Positions 8,737-20,035 are shown, counted from the stretch's first letter. The stretch: 64,000 nt of DNA from Streptococcus cristatus AS 1.3089 (GCF_000385925.1 NC_021175.1:751501-815500); one strand, 5' to 3'. Made by a program: numbers and translations. The notes: generated by a model not told the origin, from the letters alone.

Positions 8737-11700
8737 ATGGGACAAGACTGGAAGAAGATAGAAAGGCAACGTTTTACGATTCGTAAGACGAGAGCATGGG
8801 GAGCATGTTCTGTTTTTCTAGGATCAAGTATTTTCTTTCTAGGAGGGGGAGTTGCAAGTGCACAAGAAGTTAGTCCTTCTGCACAAGACCAAGCACCTCA
8901 AGTAGCAGAAGCTGCTAGAGTTTCAGATGAAAAAGAGTCTGAGAAACCGGCAACTGAAGCGCAAGCCGAGCCTGAAAAGAATGCTGCGTCAGTAAGTGCA
9001 GGTGTTCAAGCAACTGAAGCTAAGGAACAAGCTGCGCCTAGCACTGAAGAAGTAGCTAAAGCAGAAGAAGCAGCTGTTTCAAAAGACGAAAAGTCAGAAG
9101 AAACAAGTGCTCCGAAAGAAGCTAAAGCAGAAGAAAAGGCTGAGCCAAAAGAAGAGAAAATAGAAGCAAAAACAGCAAGTTCTGAAACTAATGCAGCCAC
9201 ACAACCTAAGCGTTCAGGCACATCAGGATTCAGAAGTGTTAGTGGTACATCAGGATTCCGAAATACTGGTGCTGCTCGCCAAGGATCTGACTATACTGTT
9301 ACTCAAGATGGTAATCTAGCTACAGTTCAAGCTAATGCCTTGAAAACTCAGCTGGATAGAGCAGCGTCAGAGAACTTGCCAGTTACACCGAACCAGCTTA
9401 GAAATTTTGGAACCGCAACAACTGACGAAGAAAGACGCAGATTAGAACGTCAAGCAGCTGATCTTCAAAATGCTGAAGCTCAGGCAATGAATAAAAAAAT
9501 CTCTGATTACTTGACGGCTAAACAAAGAGCTCAACAATTAACAGGTAGAGAAGGAAGCTTGCAACAAATTGCTCCTCAAAACCTCGTTTTCTCTGATGAG
9601 CCAAATGCAACAGCTAAGATTAGGCTGGCACAAGGAGACTGGTTTGTCAAAGACAGTACGCTCACATCTCGAAATCAATATGTTCGTGAAGCTTTGGATA
9701 GTCGAAGCTACAGTGAGTGGCGAGACGGGACAACTACTCAACCGAATGCAGTTATCACTAGAGCCGATACAAGCCAACCGGCAGCAGAGCGAATCATCAA
9801 GGATCAAACAGATGCTTACTACATGGTTCATACGCAAGTTGGTAGAACTACAACAGTAGAGTACACCTTGCACAACTCATTTGCAGGTGGTCGACCTATT
9901 ACGAAAGCTATTGCTAGATATACGCCTAAGAAGAGTTCTGCTTATGATGATAGTATGGTCATGGCTATCCATAAAGACCCAACTATGACAGTTTGGAATG
10001 GATCCAGCTATGATCGTAAAGGAACTGGTAACCAATTGCATATGGAATGGGAATTCTATTATGCGGATGGCACCAAGGTAGACTTTGGCAGAACACCAGG
10101 TGTTGTTTCTTTCGCTTCACGTAACCACCACGGGAATGATATTTACGCTGAAATTTATGGTAATTTGAGCTCAAATATGCAGAATGTACAAATTGTAGGT
10201 TCTTCTATCGTTCCACAGGCAAATGGTTGGTACTATGCAAATGGTAAGAACAACTCTTATAAAGGCCAAACTGAATATCAATGGGACCAACAAGGTAATC
10301 CAAATGAATTCTGGGGAGCGGGTGCTGCAAAAGTTACAAGTGGTACATCATTGAGCTTTGATATTGCTACCACTAACCCTGGTCAGCACTGGCCACGTCC
10401 AATTCGCCAATGGTTCTCATTTAATACCAACGTAAAAGCGAATAACGTCGTAACTAACCCTAATTTGACTTATACTCCTGCAGCATATGTCAATGAAGTT
10501 CCAGCACCAGAACCAGAAAAATCTTATGACAGATTTGTCATGGATATTCCACATAATGTCAGAGTCGTAGATTATGAGAATGCCACTCCAGATCAAAAAC
10601 GCGCCTTTGATAATCAAACTGGTTCTCAGATTGTTTACCAACAAGGTAAAGACGGACAGGTTATTGTTGTAGGACCAAAACCAGAAAACCTAAATGACGT
10701 ACCAAATCCTAAGTTTACAGCTCAAGAACTTGAGACACTTAAAAATGGTGGAACTGTAAGAGGATTTAAAGGACACAATTACGTTGATCCTGTAGATACC
10801 ATCATGGTTGTCAAACGTAATGCGGGACCAACTGGGCCTAAGGGTGATAAAGGCGCAACTGGAGCCACAGGTGCAACCGGTGCAGCAGGACCAAAAGGCG
10901 ATAAAGGCGCAACTGGAGCAACTGGAGCCACCGGTGCAGCAGGACCAAAAGGTGATAAGGGTGCTACAGGCGCTACAGGAGCCACCGGTGCAGCAGGACC
11001 AAAAGGTGATAAGGGTGCTACAGGCGCAACTGGAGCGACCGGCGCAGCAGGCCCGAAAGGTGACAAAGGCGCAACTGGCGCTACAGGCGCGACCGGCGCA
11101 GCAGGACCAAAAGGCGATAAGGGCGCAACAGGTGCTACAGGCGCGACCGGAGCTAAAGGTGAAGATGGTAAGCCATCATTGGCTCAAGTCGTAGACAACA
11201 ACGACGGCACACATACTGTTAAAGTTGGTCTTGATAAGAACGGCAACGGCCAGCTCGATCCAGACGAAGTAACCTCATCTACAATCGTCAAGGACGGTAA
11301 GGATGGTAAGTCTCCACTAGCTAAAGTAGTCGATAACAACAATGGTACCCATACTGTTCAAGTCGGTCTTGATAAGAACGGTAATGGCGAGTTGGATCCA
11401 GATGAAGTGACATCTTCAACTATCATCAAAGATGGTAAGGATGGAAAAGCTGGTGCTACAGGCGCGACCGGAGCTAAAGGTGAAGATGGCAAGCCATCAT
11501 TGGCGCAAGTCGTAGACAATAACGACGGTACTCATACTGTTAAAGTCGGTCTTGATAAGAACGGCAACGGTCAGTTGGATCCAGATGAAGTAACCTCATC
11601 TACCATCGTCAAAGACGGTAAGGATGGTAAGTCTCCACTAGCTAAAGTTGTCGATAATAACAACGGTACCCACACAGTTCAAGTCGGTCTTGATAAGAAC

Positions 11701-14700
11701 GGTAATGGCGAGCTTGATCCAGATGAAGTGACATCTTCAACAATCATCAAAGATGGTAAGGATGGAAAAGCTGGTGCCACTGGTGCCACTGGAGCTAAGG
11801 GTGATAAAGGTGAAACCGGAGCAACAGGTGCTACCGGAGCTACAGGCGCGACCGGAGCTAAAGGTGAAGATGGTAAGCCGTCATTGGCTCAAGTCGTAGA
11901 CAACAACGACGGTACTCACACTGTTAAAGTTGGTCTTGATAAGAACGGCAATGGTCAGTTGGATCCAGATGAAGTAACATCATCTACTATCGTTAAAGAC
12001 GGAAAAGATGGTAAATCTCCATTAGCTAAAGTAGTCGATAATAACAACGGTACCCACACAGTTCAAGTCGGTCTCGATAAGAACGGTAATGGTGAACTTG
12101 ATCCAGACGAAGTAACATCTTCAACTATCATCAAAGATGGTAAGGATGGAAAAGCTGGTGCAACTGGCGCCACAGGAGCAACCGGAGCTAAGGGTGATAG
12201 AGGTGAAACTGGAGCCACCGGCGCAACTGGTGCCAAAGGTGAAGATGGCAAGCCGTCATTGGCGCAAGTCGTAGACAACAACGACGGTACTCACACTGTT
12301 AAAGTTGGTCTTGATAAGAACAATAACGGCCAGCTCGATCCAGACGAAGTAACCTCATCTACCATCGTTAAAGACGGTAAGGATGGTAAATCTCCACTAG
12401 CTAAAGTTGTCGATAACAATAACGGTACTCATACTGTTCAAGTCGGTCTCGATAAGAACGGAAATGGTGAGCTTGATCCAGACGAAGTAACATCATCTAC
12501 AATCATCAAAGATGGTAAGGATGGAAAAGCTGGTGCTACAGGTGCTACAGGCGCGACCGGAGCTAAAGGCGAAGATGGTAAGCCATCATTGGCGCAAGTC
12601 GTAGACAACAACGACGGTACGCATACTGTTAAAGTTGGTCTTGATAAGAACGGCAACGGTCAGTTGGATCCAGACGAAGTGACATCTTCAACAATCATCA
12701 AAGATGGCAAGGATGGAAAAGCTGGTGCAACTGGTGCCACAGGAGCTACAGGGGCAAAAGGAGCAGATGGTAAGCCATCATTGGCTCAAGTCGTAGACAA
12801 CAACGACGGCACACATACTGTTAAAGTCGGACTTGATAATAACGGCAACGGTCAGTTGGATCCAGATGAAGTAACTTCTTCAACCATCGTTAAAGACGGA
12901 AAAGATGGTAAATCTCCATTGGCTAAGGTTGTTGACAACAATAATGGCACACACACAGTTCAAGTCGGTCTTGATAAGAATGGTAACGGTGAGCTTGATC
13001 CAGATGAAGTGACATCTTCAACTATCATCAAAGATGGTAAGGATGGAAAAGCTGGTGCCACAGGAGCAACCGGAGCTAAGGGTGATAAAGGTGAAACCGG
13101 AGCTACAGGCGCGACCGGAGCTAAAGGCGATAAAGGTGAAACTGGAGCTACAGGCGCAACAGGTGCCAAAGGTGAAGATGGTAAGCCATCATTAGCCCAA
13201 GTCGTAGACAATAACGATGGCACTCATACTGTTAAAGTCGGTCTCGACAAGAACGGCAATGGCCAGTTGGATCCAGATGAAGTAACATCATCTACTATCA
13301 TTAAAGACGGTAAGGATGGTAAGTCTCCACTAGCTAAAGTTGTCGATAATAACAACGGTACTCACACTGTTAAAGTTGGTCTTGATAAGAACGGCAACGG
13401 TCAGTTGGATCCAGACGAAGTAACATCTTCAACAATCATCAAAGATGGAAAAGCTGGCGCAACTGGGGCCAATGGAGCTAAGGGTGATAAAGGTGAAACC
13501 GGAGCTACAGGCGCAACAGGAGCTACAGGAGCGACCGGAGCGACCGGAGACAAAAGGTGAAGATGGTAAGCCGTCATTGGCTCAAGTCGTAGACAACAAC
13601 GATGGCACTCATACTGTTAAAGTTGGTCTTGATAAGAACGGCAATGGCCAGTTGGATCCAGATGAAGTAACATCATCTACTATCGTTAAAGACGGTAAGG
13701 ATGGTAAATCTCCATTAGCTAAAGTTGTCGATAACAACAATGGTACCCACACAGTTCAAGTCGGTCTCGATAAGAACGGTAATGGTGAACTTGATCCAGA
13801 CGAAGTAACATCTTCAACAATCATCAAAGATGGTAAGGATGGAAAAGCTGGCGCAACAGGTGCAACAGGTGCCAAAGGTGAAGATGGTAAGCCATCATTG
13901 ACTAAGGTTGTAGACAATAACGACGGCACCCATACTGTTCAAGTCGGTCTTGATAAGAACGGTAATGGTCAGTTGGATTCAGATGAAGTAACCTCATCTA
14001 CCATCGTTAAAGACGGTGCAACTGGTGCTACAGGTGCAACTGGTGCGGATGGTAAAGATGGTAAATCATCATTAACGGAAGTAGTTGATAACCACGACGG
14101 TACTCATACTGTTAAGGTTGGTATCGATAAGAACGGCGACGGTAAACTTGATCCAAGTGAAGTAACGTCAACGACTATCGTTAAAGACGGCGCAACTGGT
14201 GCTACAGGCGCAACCGGAGCGGATGGTAAGCCATCATTGGCTAAGGTTGTAGACAATAACGATGGCACTCACACTGTTCAAGTCGGACTCGATAAGAACA
14301 ATAACGGTCAGTTGGATCCGGACGAAGTAACATCTTCAACTATCATCAAAGATGGTAAGGATGGTAAAGCTGGCGCAACCGGTGCTACAGGAGCGACCGG
14401 AGCTAAGGGCGATAAAGGTGAAGATGGTAAATCATCATTAACTGAAGTAGTTGATAACCACGACGGTACTCATACTGTTAAAATTGGAATCGATAAGAAT
14501 GGTGATGGTAAACTTGATCCAAGCGAAGTGACTTCAACAACGATCGTTAAAGATGGTGCAACTGGTGCTACAGGAGCGACCGGTGCAACTGGTGCAACTG
14601 GTGCGGATGGTAAAGATGGTAAATCATCATTAACTGAAGTAGTTAACAACAACGACGGTACGCATACTGTTAAGGTCGGTCTTGATAAGAACAGCGACGG

Positions 14701-15537
14701 TAAACTTGATCCAAGTGAAGTAACCTCAACGACTATCGTCAAAGACGGAAAAGATGGTAAGACACCATTGGCTGAAGTAGTTGACAATCAAAATGGAACA
14801 CACACCATTAAGATCGGATTTGATACAAATGGCAATGGTAAGCTTGATCCAGAAGAAGTAACCTCTGCTACAATCGTCAAAGATGGAAAAGACGGAAAAG
14901 ATGGTAAGGACGGCAAAGACGGAAAAGATGGTCAAAGCTCTCTTGTAACTATCGTTGAAAATGGAGATGGCACTGTTACTATTCTTGTTGGAATTGATAA
15001 GAATAATAATGGTAAGGTTGATCCTGATGAAGTAACATCTTCTACAATTATCAGAAATGGTAAAGATGGCAAGGATGGTAAAGACGGCAAAGATGGCAAA
15101 GACGGAAAAGATGGTAAAGATGGAAAAGATGGTAAGGACGGTAAAGATGGCAAGGGTGTAACCGGTCCAACTGGTCCAACCGGTCCAACCGGTCCAACTG
15201 GTCCAACTGGCCCAACCGGTCCTACAGGTCCAACCGGCCCAACTGGTCCAACCGGTCCAACTGGTCCAACCGGCCAACCGGTCCAACCGGCCCAACAAAA
15301 CCAGTAGTTCCAACTGGTCCTACTAAACCAATAAAACCAGTAGTTCCAACCGATCCAACAGTTCCGGCTAAGCCAACAAAACCTGCAGGAACAACCAAAG
15401 TAGTAGCTAAGTCAGGAACACTTCCTAATACTGGTGACAATAGCAACCCTGAAGTAGGTGTTGTGGGTGCAGGCCTTCTATCTGCTGCACTTCTAGCTGC
15501 CTTAGGTGTTTCTAAGCGAAAAGAAGAAGAACTCTAA
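8737..15537 (+). pseudogene. Giant LPXTG collagen-like adhesin with GbpC-like head, split by two frameshifts
   Basis: Read across its lesions this is a ~2267-codon surface protein. Parts in order: a YSIRK-like long signal peptide ([20 protein letters not shown], cleavage after VASA); an Ala/Glu/Lys-rich stretch; a GbpC/Spa-like head at ~280-620 ([22 protein letters not shown]); then from ~690 collagen-like G-x-y blocks ([13 protein letters not shown]) alternating with about 22 copies of a ~45-residue module holding a [14 protein letters not shown]-hand-like loop; a GKD run; a GPT run; and LPNTG (15421-15435) with a hydrophobic helix and KRKEEEL tail. A +1 shift at AAAA (13552-13555) ends the first frame at 13560. 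A missing C near 15273-15275 ends the second at 15307. The third frame, which equals the first, carries the anchor. As written, neither long product is wall-anchored. Confidence 0.85.
10831..15291 (+). repeat. Coding tandem repeats: collagen-like triplets alternating with EF-hand-like modules
   Basis: About 4.4 kb of repeats inside the adhesin gene. Two module types mostly alternate ([20 protein letters not shown]... and [19 protein letters not shown]...), each ending in [10 protein letters not shown]. They are separated by GATGAT-type collagen triplets, then pure GKD and GPT triplets near the end. The modules differ mainly at synonymous sites, which suggests repeated duplication and recombination. 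Residues D1, N3, N5, G6, D9 and E12 of the loop match the EF-hand calcium consensus. Confidence 0.85.
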
Positions 15538-15584
15538 GATATTCCCTTTGTAAACTTTAAGGAATATCAAGTTTAGAGTAAAAC

Positions 15585-15626
15585 AGAGGCTATTAGAATT
15601 GTAAATTCTATTAGCCTCTAGTTTTG
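15585..15626 (+). terminator. Terminator after the collagen-like gene
   Basis: AGAGGCTA plus TAGAATT pairs with AATTCTA plus TAGCCTCT around a GTA loop, followed by AGTTTTGTT. A smaller GATATTCC..GGAATATC hairpin lies just upstream at the stop codon. Confidence 0.75.
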
Positions 15627-15652
15627 TTGTATTAATGTTTTGGAGGAATTGA

Positions 15653-16801
15653 ATGTCATCAATTGTATTGAATATGATTGTAAAAAATGAAGCCCATATA
15701 ATTTTGGAAACGCTCCAAAATTTAGTCAATTCGATTACTTTTGACTACTGGGTCATTTCTGACACTGGATCCACAGATGGAACGGAAAACCTCATTTTGA
15801 ACTTTTTTAGTGAAGTTGGGATTCCGGGAGAGTTGTATAAAGATGAATGGCAGAACTTTGCGCACAATAGAAATGTTGCCTTAGACCATGCAAGAGGAAA
15901 GGGAGACTATGTTCTTACCTTTGATGCAGATGACAGGATTGAAGGGAATTTAAAAATTTCTACTGATCTGGAAGCAGATGCCTATTATCTTAATTTTTCA
16001 GATGAGAGCGGAACTCTTTCATTTCGTCGCGTAGCCATTTTTAAAAATAGGCCAGAAGTCTATTGGCGAGGGGTCGTGCATGAATTTATTGAATTGCCTG
16101 AGGGTGCCACTTATGGAAATCTTGTCGGACCTTATTCAGTCATTGCAAGAACTAGAGGTGCACGAAGCCTAGACGGTGCTAAATATTTTAATGATGCAAC
16201 TTTACTTGCAAATGCTGTTCATAATAACCAAGACCCTGATTTAGAGCCTAGATATACTTTTTACTGCGGGAGATCATACCGTGGTGCAGGCTTAAATCAC
16301 GAGGCGCTTCCTTGGTTCAAAAAGCGGGCAGATATGACGGATGGATGGTCAGAGGAAGCTTATTATTCTTGTCTAGAAATAGCACAAATTTATGAAAATG
16401 AAGGGAAAGCTTTTGAAGGTCGAGAGTATTTGGAAAAAGCTATCCAGATCAATCCTAATCGTGCTGAAGCATGGTCTGAATTAGCTAAATTGTATAGAGA
16501 AAAATGCCAGCATCACATTGCTTTTGCCTATGCTTACATGGCTAAGGATTTAGAATTAAATCCGGATAGTCTATTTAGCTGGGAGACGGTTTATGATTAT
16601 TGGATTCCATTTGAATTGTTAGAGAATGGTGTCAAGATAGGGAATTTTGAAGTTGCCTACCAAGGATTCAGAGCCTTAATTCTGGCAGGAGAAGCCGATA
16701 CTTATAAAAATTATTATGAATACTTGCCTCAATTTGAACAATATCTAGATAATGAGATTATTGAGAAGATTATAGAAGTAATCAACGGTACAGAAGCTTA
16801 A
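15653..16801 (+). CDS. Family 2 glycosyltransferase with C-terminal TPR-like repeats
   Basis: A 382-residue cytoplasmic enzyme. Residues ~5-100 show a GT-A/GT2 fold: MIVKNEA nucleotide-binding start, ISDTGSTDGT, and a FDADDRI metal-binding motif (DxD type). Residues ~190-310 carry two or three TPR-like helical hairpins (AYYSCLEIAQIYENEGK, EYLEKAIQINPNRAEAW). Donor and acceptor are not known. The start at 15653 is preceded by TTGGAGG. It stands alone directly behind the collagen-like adhesin. Comparable enzymes sit beside collagen-like glycoproteins in other Firmicutes, so modification of that adhesin is a reasonable inference. Confidence 0.85.
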   Translation: MSSIVLNMIVKNEAHIILETLQNLVNSITFDYWVISDTGSTDGTENLILNFFSEVGIPGELYKDEWQNFAHNRNVALDHARGKGDYVLTFDADDRIEGNLKISTDLEADAYYLNFSDESGTLSFRRVAIFKNRPEVYWRGVVHEFIELPEGATYGNLVGPYSVIARTRGARSLDGAKYFNDATLLANAVHNNQDPDLEPRYTFYCGRSYRGAGLNHEALPWFKKRADMTDGWSEEAYYSCLEIAQIYENEGKAFEGREYLEKAIQINPNRAEAWSELAKLYREKCQHHIAFAYAYMAKDLELNPDSLFSWETVYDYWIPFELLENGVKIGNFEVAYQGFRALILAGEADTYKNYYEYLPQFEQYLDNEIIEKIIEVINGTEA

Positions 16802-16860
16802 AAGTAGCAATGCTAGGTAGACTTTTGTCGATTAGAGTGGCTAGATACAGCCTAAACTTT

Positions 16861-17035
16861 GAGAGTGGGACAGAAATCGGTAATTCGTTAGAATTCGATT
16901 TCGTCGTCTCACCTCCGCACAGTTGAGTAGGGCTGTAAAAGCTGATGAAATCAGCGTAGTAGAGCCCACTCAACCACTGCGTCTTGCTCGACAATCCAAA
17001 GACAATTGAGAGGCTAGGACTTTTGTCCCAGTCTC
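16861..17035 (+). repeat. 175-bp intergenic repeat, copy 2
   Basis: Nearly identical to copy 1, running from GAGAGTGGGACAG to TTTTGTCCCAGTCTC. The terminal 12 bases at each end are inverted repeats of each other (GAGAGTGGGACA / GAGACTGGGACA). It lies between the convergent glycosyltransferase and pepT genes, where it could act as a bidirectional terminator. Confidence 0.85.
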
Positions 17036-17086
17036 ATTTGTTTTGGAGAAGTTGCTATTAGCCTAGTTCTTAGTTTTGAAAGGCAG

Positions 17087-17126
17087 AAAAAAATCAGAAA
17101 TTCATAAGGAATTTCTGATTTTTTTA
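17087..17126. terminator. Bidirectional terminator before pepT stop
   Basis: AAATCAGAAATTC pairs perfectly with GAATTTCTGATTT around ATAAG. A runs on the left and T runs on the right let it work from both strands. It mainly serves pepT. Confidence 0.85.
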
Positions 17127-17127
17127 T

Positions 17128-18351
17128 TTACTCTTGATAGGAAACAATGCCGATGATGGTATCGACAGCGCGTTCCATGGTTTCTAGGCTGACATATTCG
17201 AAACGGCCATGCATGTTTTCACCGCCAGCAAAGAGGTTAGGTGTCGGGATTCCCATAAAGGAAATTTTTGAGCCATCAGTACCGCCACGGATCGGCTCGA
17301 TAATCGGCTGGATGTCCAGACTTTCCATGACTGCTTTGGCGATATTGATCGGTGTCATGTCCTTTTCAATGACCTGCTTCATGTTGTAATACTGGTCTTT
17401 GAGGGTCAAGATGACGCGCTCGCTGCCCAGCTCTTGGTTCATTTTATCAGCAATAGCCTGCATAGCAGCTTTGCGATTTTCAAAAGCCTCTGTCTCAAAG
17501 TCACGAACAATGTAGCTGGCTTGTGCTTCCTCGACTGTACCGGTCAGGTTCATCAGGTGGTAGAAGCCTTGGTAGCCCTCAGTCTTCTCTGGTCGGTCGG
17601 CTTCTGGCAGCTGGTTATGGAAGTCAATAGCCAGCTGGAGAGCATTGACCATCTGGTCTTTAGCAGTTCCCGGATGGACATTGCGGCCTTGGAAGGTCAA
17701 TTCTGCCCCAGCAGCGCTAAAGGTTTCGTACTGGAGTTCTCCTAGAGGGCCGCCATCTACTGTGTAGGCGAAGTCTACATCAAAGTCTTCTGCGTCAAAC
17801 TTATCAGCACCGATACCGATTTCTTCGTCTGGACCAAAGCCAACTCGGATTTCTCCATGCTTGATTTCTGGATGGGCAGACAGGTATTCGATAGCCGTCA
17901 TGATTTCAGCAATACCTGACTTGTCGTCTGCTCCCAAAAGGGTTGTGCCGTCAGTCGTAATCAGGGTTTGGCCCTTGTATTTATGGAGACTGGCGAAGTC
18001 TGCAGGATCTAAGTTAAAGCCAGATTGCCCCAGCGGAATCACACCGCCGTCATAATTCTCAATGACCTGCGGCTGGATGTTTTCTGCGTTGAAATCTGCT
18101 GTATCCATGTGGGAAATAAAGCCAATTTTGCGAGTAAAGCTTGGGTCGTTGGCTGGTAGAGTTCCAATCGCAAAGCCATTTGGTAGGTAGTAGACATTTT
18201 CCAAGCCAACTCGCTTCATTTCAGGAATGAGGACATTGTTAGCAAAGTCGACCTGACTCTGGGTGCTGGGTGTAGTAGTAGATGTTTCGTCTGAGCGTGT
18301 GTTGACCTTGACATAGGTTAGGAAACGATCTAAAAGATTAGGGTATTTCAT
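17128..18351 (-). CDS. pepT: Peptidase T (tripeptidase)
   Basis: A zinc aminotripeptidase of family M20B that removes the N-terminal residue from tripeptides in the cytoplasm. The 407-residue length is standard. Metal and catalytic motifs seen are SHMDTADF (His and Asp), [19 protein letters not shown] (catalytic Glu pair), TVDGG, and a C-terminal [16 protein letters not shown] block with [11 protein letters not shown] (His). An AAGGAG site lies just upstream of the ATG at 18351. It is monocistronic, convergent with the glycosyltransferase. Confidence 0.96.
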   Translation of the reverse strand: MKYPNLLDRFLTYVKVNTRSDETSTTTPSTQSQVDFANNVLIPEMKRVGLENVYYLPNGFAIGTLPANDPSFTRKIGFISHMDTADFNAENIQPQVIENYDGGVIPLGQSGFNLDPADFASLHKYKGQTLITTDGTTLLGADDKSGIAEIMTAIEYLSAHPEIKHGEIRVGFGPDEEIGIGADKFDAEDFDVDFAYTVDGGPLGELQYETFSAAGAELTFQGRNVHPGTAKDQMVNALQLAIDFHNQLPEADRPEKTEGYQGFYHLMNLTGTVEEAQASYIVRDFETEAFENRKAAMQAIADKMNQELGSERVILTLKDQYYNMKQVIEKDMTPINIAKAVMESLDIQPIIEPIRGGTDGSKISFMGIPTPNLFAGGENMHGRFEYVSLETMERAVDTIIGIVSYQE

Positions 18352-18381
18352 AAAAGCTCCTTGTTTTTATAGATTAAGTCT

Positions 18382-18390
18382 ATTTTAGCA
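18382..18390 (-). promoter_or_regulatory. Extended -10 promoter of pepT
   Basis: On the minus strand TGCTAAAAT lies about 30 bases before the pepT ATG. No convincing -35 was seen. Confidence 0.4.
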
Positions 18391-18583
18391 CAATCTTGAA
18401 CAAAAGACATCCGTAAGTCAACAATTCTCTAGTTGAAAAGTCTTGGAAGATGGTCATAGTGGAAATAGCTGAAAATAAAATTTGTAAGAGTAGACAATAG
18501 AAAATTTTTGCAAGCTATTAATATAAAATTGTTGAGAAAAGCAGTGGCAAATATGCTAGAGGAGTATGTTAAGAGAAATTTTG

Positions 18584-18592
18584 TGATATAAT
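18584..18592 (+). promoter_or_regulatory. Extended -10 promoter of cutC
   Basis: TGATATAAT is a perfect extended -10, about 40 bases before the cutC ATG. The -35 region is weak. Confidence 0.55.
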
Positions 18593-18632
18593 AAAAAGTA
18601 GAAAATCAATATAGTAAATAAGAGGTAGTGCC

Positions 18633-19265
18633 ATGATTTATGAATTTTGTGCTGAGAATGTCACCTTGCTAGATAAGGCTTTAAAGGCTGGAGCGAAGCG
18701 GGTTGAGCTGTGTGACAACCTATCAGTTGGTGGAACAACGCCTAGCTACGGTGTCATTGAGGCTGCAGTACGAATAGTTCAGCCTTATGATGCGACTGTG
18801 ATGACCATGATTCGGCCTCGCGGTGGGAATTTTGTCTATTCAGATATGGAAATCGAGATAATGCTCTCGGACATTCAGAAGGCACGTGAGGCGGGGAGCC
18901 ATGGCCTTGTTTTTGGTGTTTTAACGGAAAATAATGAGATTGATTATCCTAAGATGGAGCGACTGCTTGAAGCGGCTCGGGGGCTGGATGTGGTCTTCCA
19001 TATGGCTTTTGATGCGATTCCTGCTGAATATCAGTTTGGAGAGTTAGACTGGCTGGTTGAACATGGAGTGAAGCGGATTTTGACTCATGGCGGGCCAGCG
19101 TCAGAGTCCATTCTAGAGCATTTGGCTTGGCTGGATGAATTGATTGAGCATGCGGCAGGGCGGATAGAAATTTTACCTGGTGGTGGAATCAACCTGGAAA
19201 ATCGTGCTGAGATTGCTGACACTTTGGGTGTTGATCAATTGCACGGCACCAAAGTAGTATTTTAG
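18633..19265 (+). CDS. cutC: CutC family copper homeostasis protein
   Basis: A 210-residue TIM-barrel protein of the CutC family, linked to copper tolerance and Cu(I) binding; its molecular activity is still unclear. Family blocks visible are ELCDNLSVGGTTPS, MIRPRGGNFVYS, VFGVLTENNEID, FHMAFD, RILTHGG and ILPGGGIN. It ends in the usual HGTKVVF-type tail. AAGAGGTAG precedes the ATG. The next gene starts 11 bases after its stop, so the two form an operon. Confidence 0.94.
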   Translation: MIYEFCAENVTLLDKALKAGAKRVELCDNLSVGGTTPSYGVIEAAVRIVQPYDATVMTMIRPRGGNFVYSDMEIEIMLSDIQKAREAGSHGLVFGVLTENNEIDYPKMERLLEAARGLDVVFHMAFDAIPAEYQFGELDWLVEHGVKRILTHGGPASESILEHLAWLDELIEHAAGRIEILPGGGINLENRAEIADTLGVDQLHGTKVVF

Positions 19266-19276
19266 CAGGCAAGTTC

Positions 19277-19948
19277 ATGTTGGATTTATTTGAAAAATAC
19301 AGGTTGAAGGAAGAAAATTTGCTGGATTATGGCTTTGTCAGGTCTGGTGCAGAATACAGCTATTCGACCAAGATTATGGCAGGCGACTTCCAGATAGATG
19401 TGCTAATTTCCGATGGAGAGCTGGATTTTCAGGTGCTTGACTTGGACACAGGTGACGAATACCGACAAGTCAAGATGGAAAGTATGGCTGGAGAATTTGT
19501 CGATCAAGTCAGGGCGGCCTGTCAGGAGCTTTTGCTGCACATTCGGCAGCATTGCTTTGAGGAAGTAGGCTTTCTTTATGAGCAAAGTCAGCGACTGAGC
19601 ACTTATGTTGCGGCTACTTATCAGGGACAGTTGGAGTATCTCTGGGAGAATTCTTCTCGTAAAAGTACTAATGGGGCCGCTGTTTTTCGCCATCAGGATA
19701 GCAAGAAATGGTACGGAGCTTTTTTGACGACCGACTGGTCCAAGTTTGAGAAGGAACGCAGTGGTCTGATTGAGGTCCTAAATGTCAAGAATGACCGAGT
19801 TGCGGAACTTATTCAGCAAAAAGGGATTTATCCCGCCTTTCATATGAATAAAAAATACTGGCTCAGCCTGCCCTTGGATGGAACATTGTCGGATCAGCAC
19901 CTTTTTGATTTGCTGGATATCAGCTTTGTCCTGACCAAGAAAAAGTGA
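19277..19948 (+). CDS. MmcQ/YjbR family protein
   Basis: A 223-residue protein. Residues ~110-220 match the YjbR/MmcQ (CyaY-like fold) domain: YLWENSSRKSTNGAAVFRH, KWYGAFLTTDW, EVLNVK and GIYPAFHMNKKYWLSL. The N-terminal ~100 residues, rich in Asp/Glu with LLDYGFVRSGAEYSYS, form a second domain that often accompanies it. Some relatives are listed as DNA-binding, but no activity is firmly known. It shares a transcript with cutC. Confidence 0.8.
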   Translation: MLDLFEKYRLKEENLLDYGFVRSGAEYSYSTKIMAGDFQIDVLISDGELDFQVLDLDTGDEYRQVKMESMAGEFVDQVRAACQELLLHIRQHCFEEVGFLYEQSQRLSTYVAATYQGQLEYLWENSSRKSTNGAAVFRHQDSKKWYGAFLTTDWSKFEKERSGLIEVLNVKNDRVAELIQQKGIYPAFHMNKKYWLSLPLDGTLSDQHLFDLLDISFVLTKKK

Positions 19949-19987
19949 TCTTGGTTTGCCTGAGTTTCATTTTCAGATGAAATAACG

Positions 19988-20035
19988 TATAATAGAGATA
20001 GCGAGAAACGGACAGTCGGATTAGGGGCTGTCCGT
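19988..20035 (+). promoter_or_regulatory. Promoter and leader hairpin of the ABC exporter operon
   Basis: TATAAT at 19988-19993 is followed 14 bases later by ACGGACAG (20008-20015) paired with CTGTCCGT (20028-20035), an 8-bp perfect stem, then CCTTTGTTT. This could be an attenuator or mRNA-stability hairpin before the exporter genes. No good -35 was found. Confidence 0.45.

Noticed and set aside
10831-15291. CRISPR-like regular repeats
   Set aside because: The periodicity is coding (G-x-y triplets and 45-residue modules in frame), with no constant short repeat separated by unique spacers.
13445-15307. Separate 620-codon gene starting at 13445
   Set aside because: Its start lies out of frame inside the collagen repeats of the upstream ORF and has no ribosome site or signal peptide; it is the continuation of the same adhesin after a frameshift.
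10779-15446. Long open frames on the minus strand of the collagen gene
   Set aside because: They are low-complexity mirror frames (Ala-Pro-Val or Ser-Leu-Pro runs) forced by the repeat composition, without start signals.
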